This document shows positions 25,840 to 34,444 of a DNA stretch of 64,000 bases, piece by piece. A program made the translations under genes and the position numbers. The stretch comes from Sulfurimonas sp. HSL-1656. GTDB taxonomy: Bacteria; Campylobacterota; Campylobacteria; Campylobacterales; Sulfurimonadaceae. The stretch lies in the NCBI RefSeq assembly GCF_039645585.1, contig NZ_CP147915.1, positions 992,001 to 1,056,000 of the forward strand. The letters run 5' to 3'. Position 1 is the first letter of the stretch; each line of letters starts with the position of its first letter. The notes under the pieces were generated by a model, which saw only the letters and a list, made by a program, of their open reading frames with translations, made no database searches and was not told the origin of the DNA.

Positions 25840-27039
25840 ATGACTAAACGCGTCATCATCGTCGGCGGGGGATATGCCGGTGTCCGGGCGATGCAGCACC
25901 TGAGCGCACGCCCCTACATCCAGGTGACCCTGATCGACAAAAACCCGTTTCACTATCTTCAGACCGAAGCCTACGCGCTCATTGCCCAGCAGGCGACGCT
26001 GGTCGACGTGACCGTCGATCTTCCCGCTCTCTGCGAAAGCTATGCGTACGCCACCTTTGTCAAAGCCGAAGTGACCGGCATCGATTTCGAGGCGAAGAAG
26101 GTCGTGACGGCAGCGCGTGACTACTATTATGACTACATCATCCTGGCAATGGGGGCACGGACCTTCTTTCCCGAATCGATCCCGGGGCTGCATGACTACG
26201 CCCATGGCGTCAAAAGTCTCAAAAACGCTTTCCGCTTCCGGCAGCAGTTCGAACAGCAGCTCTTTGCGCGCATGAGCAGCGAAGGGGACGAAGAGTGCCG
26301 CCGTTTTAACATCGTCGTTGCCGGCGCGGGGCTCAGCGGCGTCGAGATCGCCGCCGAACTGGCGGACTATACCGCCTGGTTCATGCGGGAAAACCGGATG
26401 CTCTGCGACAGCATCGACGTCCACCTGATCGCCTCGCGCGACGAGGTGCTGTCGGGCATGCACCCCTACCTGCAGTCCAAGGCGAAAGCACGCCTGCAGA
26501 AACTCGGGGTCAACATCATTTTCGGCAGCCGCGTCGCCGCGGTGGAGCCGCACGAGGCGATCCTCGACAGCGGCAGGAGGGTCGCTTTCGATTTCATGAT
26601 CTACGCGGGGGGGATCATTGCACCGAAACTGGTGCATACGCTGGATGTCGAACGCAACCAAAAAGGGCAGATCGCCGTGCATCCTACGTTGGCGATCGTC
26701 GGGAAAAAGGATGCCTTCGCGATCGGCGACGTGGCGGACATCCGCGCCGAAGACGGTCGCCCGCTGCCGGCGACGGCAAACGGCGCGGAAAAGAGCGCCG
26801 CACTGGCCGTGCTGAACCTGCTCCGCTGCAACCGCAGTGAACCGATGGTGGAACGGCCGATCCGCCTGGAAGGGTATATGGTCGCCCTGGGGCGCTTCAA
26901 CGCCGCCGTTGTCATCTTCGGGCGCATCAAGTTCTCAGGCCTCCCGGGCTTCGTGATGAAGCGGCTTATCACCGACCGCTACAAGTTCCTGCTCGACAGT
27001 ACGGCCTACAAAGCATTCCGCCGCCGTCCCAAAGGCTGA
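25840..27039 (+). CDS. Type II NADH dehydrogenase-like FAD oxidoreductase
   Basis: A 399-residue two-dinucleotide-binding flavoprotein. The FAD site is VIIVGGGYAGVRAMQHL at the N-terminus, the NAD site VVAGAGLSGVEIAAELADY is near residue 160, and the second FAD motif FAIGDVADIRAEDG is near 290. This is the layout of NDH-2, which passes electrons from NADH to quinone at the membrane without proton pumping. Sulfide:quinone reductase shares the fold but normally has redox cysteines not seen here. The hydrophobic C-terminus could anchor it. Confidence 0.87.
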   Translation: MTKRVIIVGGGYAGVRAMQHLSARPYIQVTLIDKNPFHYLQTEAYALIAQQATLVDVTVDLPALCESYAYATFVKAEVTGIDFEAKKVVTAARDYYYDYIILAMGARTFFPESIPGLHDYAHGVKSLKNAFRFRQQFEQQLFARMSSEGDEECRRFNIVVAGAGLSGVEIAAELADYTAWFMRENRMLCDSIDVHLIASRDEVLSGMHPYLQSKAKARLQKLGVNIIFGSRVAAVEPHEAILDSGRRVAFDFMIYAGGIIAPKLVHTLDVERNQKGQIAVHPTLAIVGKKDAFAIGDVADIRAEDGRPLPATANGAEKSAALAVLNLLRCNRSEPMVERPIRLEGYMVALGRFNAAVVIFGRIKFSGLPGFVMKRLITDRYKFLLDSTAYKAFRRRPKG

Positions 27040-27066
27040 TCCGGGGGCGTATCCTTCCCGTACGTA

Positions 27067-27086
27067 CCCGGCGGGAGCCCGCCGGG
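27067..27086 (+). terminator. Strong GC hairpin between the NADH dehydrogenase gene and hisD
   Basis: CCCGGCGG-GAGC-CCGCCGGG, a perfect eight-pair stem 27 bases after the preceding stop and just before the hisD -10 box. It lacks a U-tract, so it may be a pause or processing site rather than an intrinsic terminator. Confidence 0.45.
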
Positions 27087-27109
27087 TGACATTCCGGAAG
27101 CAAACAGGC

Positions 27110-27115
27110 TATAAT
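27110..27115 (+). promoter_or_regulatory. -10 box TATAAT for hisD
   Basis: A perfect TATAAT 32 bases upstream of the hisD start codon. Confidence 0.5.
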
Positions 27116-27147
27116 TGCGCCAAAGAAGTATAGAAAAGAGACATATT

Positions 27148-28446
27148 ATGGTATTTACATCGACGACCGCCGCCGACTTCGACACGATTTTCTCGAACCT
27201 GCTTGAACGCGGGAAAATGGATATCGAGCATGTCACCGCTATCGTCGGCGGGATCATCAAGGAGATCCGCAGCGAGCAGAATACGGCCCTGAAACGCCAC
27301 ATCGCGAAATTCGACCAGTGGACGCCTGAAAAAGACGAAGAGCTGAAGATTAATGCAGATGCGATGGCGCAGGCCTACGCCCAGCTGGAGCCTGAACTGA
27401 AATCGGCACTGCACCTCGCCTACGACCGCATCAAGGCCTACCATGAGAAGCAGCTGCCCAAATCGTGGTTCGACACCGAAAGCAACGGGACGATCCTGGG
27501 GCAGAAGGTGACGCCGGTCGACCGCGCGGGCCTCTACATTCCCGGCGGCAAAGCGGCCTATCCCAGTTCGCTGCTGATGAACGTCATCCCGGCCCAGGTC
27601 GCGGGCGTCGAGGAGATCGTCGTCTGTACGCCGACGCCGGAGAACGAACCCAACGCCCTGCTGCTGGCGGCCTGCCACCTCTGCGGGGTGACGGAGGTCT
27701 ACAAGGTCGGCGGCGCCTCCGCGATCGCGGCGATGGCCTACGGCACCGAGACAATCCCGAAGGTGGACGTCATCACGGGCCCCGGCAACATCTTCGTCGC
27801 CACGGCGAAGAAGCTCGTTTTCGGCGACGTCAACATCGATATGATCGCCGGTCCCAGCGAGATCGGTGTTTTGGCGGATGCGAGCGCGAACGCCAACCAC
27901 ATCGCGATCGACCTGCTGTCGCAGGCGGAGCATGACGAGATGGCGAGTTCCATCCTCATCACCCCGTCCGCCGAACTGGCAGAGCAGGTCAACCTTGAGA
28001 TCGAAGCCTGGCTGCAAAAACTGCCGCGCGAACAGATCGCCCGCAAGTCCATTGTCGAGCGGGGAGCGATTATCGTTGCACGCGATATGGACGAGGCGGT
28101 CGCACTGATGAACGAGGTCGCACCGGAGCACCTCGAGGTGGCGACGGACAACCCCTTCGAACTGCTCGCCTCCATCAAACACGCCGGCGCCATCTTCCTG
28201 GGCCACTACACGCCCGAGGCGATCGGGGATTACGTCGCCGGTCCGAACCATACGCTTCCGACCGGCGGCACGGCCCGTTTCTACTCGCCGCTGGGCGTCG
28301 AGAACTTCATGAAAAAGTCCTCCGTCATCGCATTCTCGCGCGGTGCCATCAACGAAATCGGCGAGGCGTGCGCCCTGATCGCGCACACGGAAGGGCTGAC
28401 GGCACACGAACAGTCCGTCCGCGTCCGCATGGGAAACGCCGAGTAA
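27148..28446 (+). CDS. hisD: Histidinol dehydrogenase
   Basis: HisD oxidises histidinol to histidine in the last two steps of the pathway, using zinc and NAD. From ATG 27148 it has 432 residues, the usual length. The conserved motifs are PVDRAGLYIPGGKAAYPSS, the VITGPGNIFVATAKK stretch, DMIAGPSEIGVLAD, SQAEHDEMA (zinc ligands) and GPNHTLPTGG near the C-terminus. It is monocistronic with its own promoter and terminator. Confidence 0.97.
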   Translation: MVFTSTTAADFDTIFSNLLERGKMDIEHVTAIVGGIIKEIRSEQNTALKRHIAKFDQWTPEKDEELKINADAMAQAYAQLEPELKSALHLAYDRIKAYHEKQLPKSWFDTESNGTILGQKVTPVDRAGLYIPGGKAAYPSSLLMNVIPAQVAGVEEIVVCTPTPENEPNALLLAACHLCGVTEVYKVGGASAIAAMAYGTETIPKVDVITGPGNIFVATAKKLVFGDVNIDMIAGPSEIGVLADASANANHIAIDLLSQAEHDEMASSILITPSAELAEQVNLEIEAWLQKLPREQIARKSIVERGAIIVARDMDEAVALMNEVAPEHLEVATDNPFELLASIKHAGAIFLGHYTPEAIGDYVAGPNHTLPTGGTARFYSPLGVENFMKKSSVIAFSRGAINEIGEACALIAHTEGLTAHEQSVRVRMGNAE

Positions 28447-28467
28447 GATAACTCCTGCTTATCCAGC

Positions 28468-28496
28468 GAAGATGTTCAATTTGCCTGAACATCTTC
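28468..28496 (+). terminator. Terminator of hisD
   Basis: GAAGATGTTCA (28468-28478) pairs perfectly with TGAACATCTTC (28486-28496) over a seven-base loop, 21 bases after the hisD stop, followed by a T-rich stretch. Confidence 0.75.
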
Positions 28497-28633
28497 TTCA
28501 ATTCATTTTTATATTATTAAAAATAATTTTACCAACTCCGCATTTTTTACACATATCAGTCCATTTTTGATAAGTGTGTGCCACAAATTTAGTTTCAGTT
28601 AAAGTTAAATCCGATAGCATCCATGTAGCGTAA

Positions 28634-28682
28634 ATGCCTTGTAATCCCCCTATTTGCGGGGGTTTTAAATATTATAAGGCAT
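28634..28682 (+). promoter_or_regulatory. Nested inverted repeat upstream of the molybdoenzyme operon
   Basis: ATGCCTT (28634-28640) is matched by AAGGCAT (28676-28682); inside lies CCCCC-TATTTGC-GGGGG (28646-28662) followed by TTTT. The inner hairpin with its T-run looks like a small terminator or attenuator. The AT-rich stretch TATTATAAGG and GATAAT (28683-28688) just after could hold a -10 box, so whether the element is transcribed is uncertain. Confidence 0.45.
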
Positions 28683-28694
28683 GATAATCGTACT

Positions 28695-28740
28695 GACGCT
28701 TTTGCATTTTCCGTTCCGAAACGGAGGATACAAAAGCGTC
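28695..28740 (+). promoter_or_regulatory. Long hairpin in the leader of the molybdoenzyme operon
   Basis: GACGCTTTTG (28695-28704) pairs perfectly with CAAAAGCGTC (28731-28740); inside, after a small internal loop, TCCGTT (28710-28715) pairs with AACGGA (28720-28725) over a CCGA tetraloop. There are 16 pairs in total, ending 32 bases before the first start codon. This is much stronger than chance would give in 46 bases and suggests a structured mRNA leader or cleavage site. It matches no riboswitch that I recognise. Confidence 0.55.
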
Positions 28741-28772
28741 TGTGCCGCTTAAAACTGGTGTAAGGAGAACAC

Positions 28773-29414
28773 ATGCAATTAGGCTTCCTGGTTGATCTGC
28801 ATCTGTGTATGGGATGTAAGGGTTGTGAGATCGCCTGTAAAGTGGAAAACCAAGTTCCGCTTTCGACATGGCGTCTTCGTGTTAAATATGTGGACGTAGG
28901 GACGTTCCCGGAGACAAAACGGACGTTTACCCCGCTGCGCTGTAACCACTGTCACAATGCGCCGTGTGAGCGCATCTGTCCGGTCAGCGCGCTGCACTAC
29001 ATCGACAACGGTATCGTGAACATTGACAAAGAGCGCTGTATCGGTTGTGCGGGCTGTGTCATGGCATGTCCGTACGGTGCGATCTACATCGATCCGGAAA
29101 CACAGACGGCGGACAAATGTACGTACTGTGCCCACCGTATCGCTTCCAGCCTTATGCCGGCGTGTGTTGTTGCCTGTCCGGTCGAAGCGAACATCTTCGG
29201 CGACCTGGACGATCCGACGTCCAACATCAGCAAGTACATCCAGAACCATCAGGGTGATGTACAGGTCCGCAAACCGGAAAAAGGTACGGATCCGCACCAC
29301 TACTATGTCGGCGGCGGCAACGTCACCCTCAATCCTCTGGCGTCGTTCAGAGTCGAAGGTCACCAGCTCTTCAACAAGCTGACGACACACATGCCGGTAG
29401 GAGGACACCACTAA
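28773..29414 (+). CDS. PsrB/PhsB-type four-cluster ferredoxin subunit
   Basis: A 213-residue electron-transfer subunit. Four [4Fe-4S] motifs are visible, the first at Cys12, 15, 18 and 22, then CNHCHNAPCERICP, CIGCAGCVMACP and the CTYCAHR region with CVVACP. It has no signal peptide and would cross the membrane bound to the Tat-exported catalytic subunit, as in the DMSO-reductase family. It passes electrons between the NrfD membrane subunit and the molybdenum enzyme. The B-C-A gene order is distinctive. Confidence 0.9.
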   Translation: MQLGFLVDLHLCMGCKGCEIACKVENQVPLSTWRLRVKYVDVGTFPETKRTFTPLRCNHCHNAPCERICPVSALHYIDNGIVNIDKERCIGCAGCVMACPYGAIYIDPETQTADKCTYCAHRIASSLMPACVVACPVEANIFGDLDDPTSNISKYIQNHQGDVQVRKPEKGTDPHHYYVGGGNVTLNPLASFRVEGHQLFNKLTTHMPVGGHH

Positions 29415-30313
29415 TGGTACATGAAGCTGTAGCTGCGACAAACGCCGTCGTCACACTCGACGCCGGACTCCCGGGTATCGTCTGGGGATGGATCATTACA
29501 ATGAACATGTGGGCGAAAAGCATCGGTACCGGTGTTATTTTCATGCTCTTCTACCTGTTGAAGCGCTACCCGGAAGCGGCTGGAAGCCTGCGCTTCCCGG
29601 TGACGGTGGTCTCCATCGTCTTCATCCATATTTTCCTGTTCTTTACGGTCATCGACTTGCACCAGATGTTCCGCTTCTGGCACATCTTCTTCCACCCGCA
29701 CTGGACGTCGGCGATTACCGTCGGTGCCTGGATCGTTACGATCCTCGTCCTCGTGCTGTTCGGTATGGCGTTTGCGACCTTCATCAAAAAGGACAACGCG
29801 CTTTTTGACAAGCTCCTGGTATGGGCGGTCATCCTGGCAGTCCCTGTCACGCTTTACACCGCGGCTATCATGGCAGAAGCGACGGCACGCGAACTGTGGC
29901 AGATGCCGACGGAAGCGGCACAGATGATCCTGGCGGCGACCCTGACGGGTTCCGCGACGCTCCTGCTGATGGGCGGCAACCTGCCGTACGAAGCGAAGCG
30001 CGACCTCGCGGTCGTTCTCGGACTCTCCGCGCTGGCGGCATTCATCCTCTATATGTCCGAGCTGGTTTTCGGTCCGATCAAAGCAGAAGAGGTTGCGGCA
30101 ACACTTGAAGCGGTCAAAGGCCACGGCGAGTATACGACGATGTTCTGGGTCGGTCAGGTCCTGGCCTTCATTGCACCGTTCGTCCTTGTCATCCTGAGCG
30201 TAACAAACCGCTCTGCAGGCCTGCTGAAAGTTGCAGCACTCTCTGCGATCGTGGGACTCTGGATCGTCAAGCACGTCTGGCTTGTCATTCCGCAACTCCT
30301 GCCAATGAGCTAA
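29414..30313 (+). CDS. NrfD/PsrC-type quinone-interacting membrane subunit
   Basis: A 299-residue integral membrane protein with about eight helices, of the NrfD/PsrC family, which exchanges electrons with menaquinone. Recognisable are WGWIITMNMWAKSIGTGVIF (helix 1), the HIFLFFTVIDLHQMFRFWH region, FHPHWTSAITVGAWIV and a C-terminal helix ending LVIPQLLPMS. It shares one base with the ferredoxin stop and is 16 bases from the catalytic subunit gene. Confidence 0.92.
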   Translation: MVHEAVAATNAVVTLDAGLPGIVWGWIITMNMWAKSIGTGVIFMLFYLLKRYPEAAGSLRFPVTVVSIVFIHIFLFFTVIDLHQMFRFWHIFFHPHWTSAITVGAWIVTILVLVLFGMAFATFIKKDNALFDKLLVWAVILAVPVTLYTAAIMAEATARELWQMPTEAAQMILAATLTGSATLLLMGGNLPYEAKRDLAVVLGLSALAAFILYMSELVFGPIKAEEVAATLEAVKGHGEYTTMFWVGQVLAFIAPFVLVILSVTNRSAGLLKVAALSAIVGLWIVKHVWLVIPQLLPMS

Positions 30314-30329
30314 ACGAAGGAATCGAAGA

Positions 30330-33300
30330 ATGTATAAAGAAAGCAGAAGAACATTTCTCAAAGGCGCGGCATTTACGGTTGCCGGCGCCGCTGTAGCCAA
30401 AGGGGTTTTCACGACGGACGCCATCGCGGATTCCGTTGAAGAAAGCAAATTCACCAACACACCGGACTCACTCTCCTTCTACCCGCCGCTCGAGCAGTGG
30501 GATGATTTCAAAGAGCTCGACGGCGACGACTGGAAGCGCGGCGGTATCGCCCGCAAAGGCGTCCAGAGCGCAGAGAACCCGGACGGTATCTATGTCAATG
30601 ATTTCGCGATCGTCCCGACAGCATGTTCCAACTGTGAGGCCTCCTGTGGTCTGACGGCGTGGATCGACAAGAAGTCCTTCACGGTCAAAAAATACATGGG
30701 TAACCCGCTGCACCCGGGCTCCCGCGGCCGTAACTGTGCCAAAGGTTACGCGACACAGTCACAGATGTACGATCCGGACCGCCTGGCGTTCCCGATCAAG
30801 CGTGCACCGGGCTCCAAGCGCGGTGAAGGTAAATGGATCCGTACGACCTGGGACGAGGCGATGAGCACCATCGGTAAAAAGATGAACGATACGCTCAAAA
30901 CAGGCGACGAGCTCTCCCGCAAGTCCCTGATGTTCCACGTCGGCCGTCCGAACGAGAACGGCTTCACGGGTCAGGTCTGGACGACGTTCAAGCAGGACGC
31001 CTTCAACTCCCACACCAACATCTGTTCCTCCGGCGGTCGTACACCGACGATCCAGTGGGCGAACGATGACCGTACGAGTCCGGACTGGGCGAACGCAAAG
31101 CTCGTCTTCCTGAACTCCTCGCACGCAGCGGATGCCGGCCACTACTTCCAGCAGTCCGCCGGTTTCATCGCCGACGCACGTAAAAAAGGCGCACGCCTGG
31201 TCGTTATGGACCCGCGTATGTCAAACTCCGCCGGTATGGCGGACCTCTGGATCGCGGCATGGCCGGGAACAGAGCCGGTTGTCTACCTCTACCTTGCCAA
31301 CCGTATCCTCCAGGAAGGGCAGGTTGACAAGAAATTCGTCAAGAAGTGGTTCAACTGGGAAACCCTGATGAAGAACCGCAACTACCTGCAGTTCATGGTT
31401 GAGAAGGGCTATATCTCCAAAATGCCTGCGGACAAGAGCTTCGAAAGCTTCCTGGAAGTCATGAAAGAGATGTATGCGCCGTATACACTCGAATATGCCG
31501 TCAAAGAGACGCATGTTCCGGCGTACAAACTCGAGAAACTCTACGAGATGTTCATCTGGGCCGGCGATGCGATCAGCTCCTACTTCTGGCGTGCGGCTGC
31601 TTCCGGCAACCGCGGCGGCTGGATGTCCGGCCGTACGGGTTACCTTGCCATCGCACTGCGCGGTGCGATCGGTACCGTCGGCGGTACCTTCTTCCACCAC
31701 TGGCACGTTATTTCCGTCGCCGGTAAAGGCGGTTCCGCGACTGTCGGCCAGGGCCGCAGCGGTTCAAACGTCCCGAAAGTCGACGTCTGGAACGAACTGA
31801 CGTGGCCGCCGGAGTGGCCGCTCTCCACATACGAGATGTCCTACCTCCTGCCGCACCTCCTCAGCGACGTCGAGTGGCAGGAAAAATGGAAGAAACGCGG
31901 CCTGAACGTTCCGCAGAAACTCTCTGTCTGGATCCCGCGTATGTACAACCCGGTCTGGATCAACCCGGACGGTTTCCGCTGGCTGGAAGTCCTCAAAGAC
32001 GAAAGCAAGATGGAACTGACGTTCAACCTGTCACCGACATGGTCCGAGACAAACTGGCACGTCGACTACGTCCTGCCGGTCGGTCTGGCGGGCGAACGCC
32101 ACGACCAGCACTCCGAAGCGACGATGCCGGCGCGCTGGACCTCTTTCCGCCAGCCGGTCATGCGTGTTGCGCTTGAAAAAGCGGGCTGGAAACCGAAGAA
32201 CCCGAACCGTGCAACGCTCGAAGCGCACATCAAAGCGGGTCTGGGCGAAGTCTGGGAAGAGAACGAATTCTGGTTCGAAATGGGCTTCAAATACGTTGAC
32301 CCTGACGGAAGCCTCGGCATCAAGAAGATGTGGGAATCCAAGCGCAACCCGGGCCAGGCGGTTACGATCGCCGAGTGGTACGACGCGGCGTTCGGCGACA
32401 ACCTGCCGAACCTGTACAAGACGGCCACGACCGACCCGCGCTACAAAGACAGCGAATACCCGGTCTACAACTTCATGCGTGACCACGGTGCATGGCTCGA
32501 AGAGAGCAACATCTACCACGCGCAGGAACGCGAGATAAAAGAAGAGGGCGACAACCTGATCGCCCACGGTCACAAGTTCAACAAGCACCACGTCGAGAAA
32601 GACGACGAGACGGGTGTACTCTACGCGGAAGCCCACGGCGACGCCTGGAAGTACAAAGACGGCAAACAGCCGATCGGTATCGAAATCGACGGCAAGAAGA
32701 TGGACGGTTTCGCGACACTCGACAAGAAACTCGACTTCTTCTCCGAGTGGCTTGCAGACGAGTGGAAATGGCCGGAGTACGCGGTACCGTTCTACCCGCG
32801 TAACGACGAAGAGAAAGCAGCGATGCCGCACATCGTGTCTCATGTCAACCACATGTACATGAAAGCGGACAACGAATTTGCGCTCAACACGGTCTTCCGT
32901 CTGCCGTACAACATCCACACGCGTTCTGCGAACTCCAAGCACCTGATGGAGATCTCCCAGAACCACGACCCGATCTGGATCAACACGCAGGATGCGAAGC
33001 GCATGGGCTTCAAGCGCGGTGACGCGATCCGTGTCCGCATTACGGATACGGTCTCCGGCCTCGACAGCGGTTACTTCGTCGCAATGGCGGTACCGACCGA
33101 AGGTCAGATGCCGGGCGTCCTCGCCTGTTCACACCACGGCGGCCGCTGGAAGCTGAAAAACTCCGTCACGATCCCGAACGGTGTTTCCGACGGTAAAGTC
33201 GAAGACATCACCGTCGGTTCCGGCGACATGACTGATCCGGCATTCCTGCAGGCCTCACCGGAAGGTGCGGGTACGGCTGACGGTGCGATCAAAGTCGCTG

Positions 33301-33749
33301 ATTATGACGGTACGGCCGGCATGAACAGCTTCGGTGTTCCGACGGCAGAGATGCAGATGGACGGTAAAACGGGTAAACTCAAATACGTTGAGGGTATCCA
33401 TCCGTTCCACACCAAGCGTTTCGCAGCGTACAACAAAGACAGCGACAACATCTGGTGGGACGGCCTTTCCGGCTCCTGGCAGAATGCCGTCGCTCCGACG
33501 CACCCGGACCCGATCTCCGGTATGCACTGCTGGCACCAGAAAGTTATCCTGGAGCCTGCGCAGCCGGGTGACAAAATCGGTGATATCGTTGTCAACTACG
33601 AGAACAACTTTAAAACCTATCAGGCATGGCGTGATGAACTCACGCGCGGTCTGGACGCCAATTCCGAGTTCCGCCGCCCGCCGCACATCAAGCGTCCGTG
33701 GGTACCGCTCAACGAAAAAGCGTACCGCGTCGATATCAAAGACGTTTGA
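30330..33749 (+). CDS. Tat-exported molybdopterin oxidoreductase, PsrA-like, 1139 aa
   Basis: The catalytic subunit of a periplasmic complex iron-sulfur molybdoenzyme. The Tat signal is SRRTFLKGAAF at the N-terminus. The [4Fe-4S] site is Cys99, 102, 106 and 136; the probable molybdenum ligand is Cys232 in HTNICSSGGRTP, as in PsrA, PhsA and periplasmic nitrate reductase. A C-terminal molybdopterin dinucleotide-binding domain begins near 850 (IHTRSANSKHLME). It is much longer than classical PsrA (about 760), with inserts at about 600-830 and 920-1050. Polysulfide, sulfur, tetrathionate or arsenic oxyanions are candidate substrates; sequence alone does not decide. Confidence 0.88.
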   Translation: MYKESRRTFLKGAAFTVAGAAVAKGVFTTDAIADSVEESKFTNTPDSLSFYPPLEQWDDFKELDGDDWKRGGIARKGVQSAENPDGIYVNDFAIVPTACSNCEASCGLTAWIDKKSFTVKKYMGNPLHPGSRGRNCAKGYATQSQMYDPDRLAFPIKRAPGSKRGEGKWIRTTWDEAMSTIGKKMNDTLKTGDELSRKSLMFHVGRPNENGFTGQVWTTFKQDAFNSHTNICSSGGRTPTIQWANDDRTSPDWANAKLVFLNSSHAADAGHYFQQSAGFIADARKKGARLVVMDPRMSNSAGMADLWIAAWPGTEPVVYLYLANRILQEGQVDKKFVKKWFNWETLMKNRNYLQFMVEKGYISKMPADKSFESFLEVMKEMYAPYTLEYAVKETHVPAYKLEKLYEMFIWAGDAISSYFWRAAASGNRGGWMSGRTGYLAIALRGAIGTVGGTFFHHWHVISVAGKGGSATVGQGRSGSNVPKVDVWNELTWPPEWPLSTYEMSYLLPHLLSDVEWQEKWKKRGLNVPQKLSVWIPRMYNPVWINPDGFRWLEVLKDESKMELTFNLSPTWSETNWHVDYVLPVGLAGERHDQHSEATMPARWTSFRQPVMRVALEKAGWKPKNPNRATLEAHIKAGLGEVWEENEFWFEMGFKYVDPDGSLGIKKMWESKRNPGQAVTIAEWYDAAFGDNLPNLYKTATTDPRYKDSEYPVYNFMRDHGAWLEESNIYHAQEREIKEEGDNLIAHGHKFNKHHVEKDDETGVLYAEAHGDAWKYKDGKQPIGIEIDGKKMDGFATLDKKLDFFSEWLADEWKWPEYAVPFYPRNDEEKAAMPHIVSHVNHMYMKADNEFALNTVFRLPYNIHTRSANSKHLMEISQNHDPIWINTQDAKRMGFKRGDAIRVRITDTVSGLDSGYFVAMAVPTEGQMPGVLACSHHGGRWKLKNSVTIPNGVSDGKVEDITVGSGDMTDPAFLQASPEGAGTADGAIKVADYDGTAGMNSFGVPTAEMQMDGKTGKLKYVEGIHPFHTKRFAAYNKDSDNIWWDGLSGSWQNAVAPTHPDPISGMHCWHQKVILEPAQPGDKIGDIVVNYENNFKTYQAWRDELTRGLDANSEFRRPPHIKRPWVPLNEKAYRVDIKDV

Positions 33750-33768
33750 GTTTAATTCTTCCCACCAA

Positions 33769-33785
33769 GCAGGCCTTCAGCCTGC
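33769..33785 (+). terminator. Hairpin after the molybdoenzyme gene
   Basis: GCAGGC-CTTCA-GCCTGC, 20 bases after the stop and six bases before a -10-like box. There is no U-tract. It could reduce read-through or protect the upstream mRNA end. Confidence 0.4.
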
Positions 33786-33790
33786 GCGGT

Positions 33791-33796
33791 TACAAT
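33791..33796 (+). promoter_or_regulatory. -10-like box TACAAT for the chaperone unit
   Basis: TACAAT 30 bases upstream of the TorD-like gene, after the hairpin. It suggests that the four accessory genes can be transcribed separately from the structural genes. Confidence 0.4.
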
Positions 33797-33826
33797 CTCA
33801 CCACATTTTCTACAGTTAGGTAATTA

Positions 33827-34444
33827 ATGGAACAGACACAAGCACGCAGCAATATCTACGCACTTCTTTCAAGAGTGTTGATGCAGGAAGCCGATACGGA
33901 ACTTATAGACATTATCAACAACGATGACGCCATTTTGGAGATGATGCCGAACTACAAGATCTGGGAAGCACGCATGACTCTTCAAAGCAGTGAACTGATC
34001 GAGAAGCATCTGAACCCCGATTTCACCAACGTCTCCCTGCTTCACCTGATCCCCTACGAGACCTTCTATACCCGCGAGGACCAGATGATCGAGACGGGGG
34101 GTGCCAACCCGGTGACCGACATCTATTCGGCGTACGACTTCATGGTCGATTTCGAAGCGGCGCGGGTCGTTTCGGCCGACCATATCGGGGTCGAACTGGA
34201 GTTCATGCACCATCTTTGCGAAGCACAGATCAAGGCGATGAACGACAATGACGGCGAAGCGGTGGATGAACTGATGGAGGTGCAACGCACCTTCCTCGAG
34301 AAGCACCTTGTGCGCTGGGCGCCGATGTACCTGCTCAATATGAAGCACGAGTCCCGTACACCGCTCTACTATGATGCGGCGGACATGACGCTGGAGTTCC
34401 TCCTCAGCGACTACCAGTACCTCAGCGAGACAGCGGGAGCCTGA
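33827..34444 (+). CDS. TorD/DmsD-type molybdoenzyme chaperone
   Basis: A 205-residue all-helical protein of the TorD family, which binds the Tat signal and holds the catalytic subunit until cofactor is inserted. Family features are the N-terminal RSNIYALLSRVLMQ, PYETFYTRED and the IGVELEFMHHLCEAQ core near residue 125, with FLEKHLVRWAPMYLLNM after it. It is encoded downstream of the molybdoenzyme and overlaps the next gene (TGATG). Confidence 0.87.
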   Translation: MEQTQARSNIYALLSRVLMQEADTELIDIINNDDAILEMMPNYKIWEARMTLQSSELIEKHLNPDFTNVSLLHLIPYETFYTREDQMIETGGANPVTDIYSAYDFMVDFEAARVVSADHIGVELEFMHHLCEAQIKAMNDNDGEAVDELMEVQRTFLEKHLVRWAPMYLLNMKHESRTPLYYDAADMTLEFLLSDYQYLSETAGA

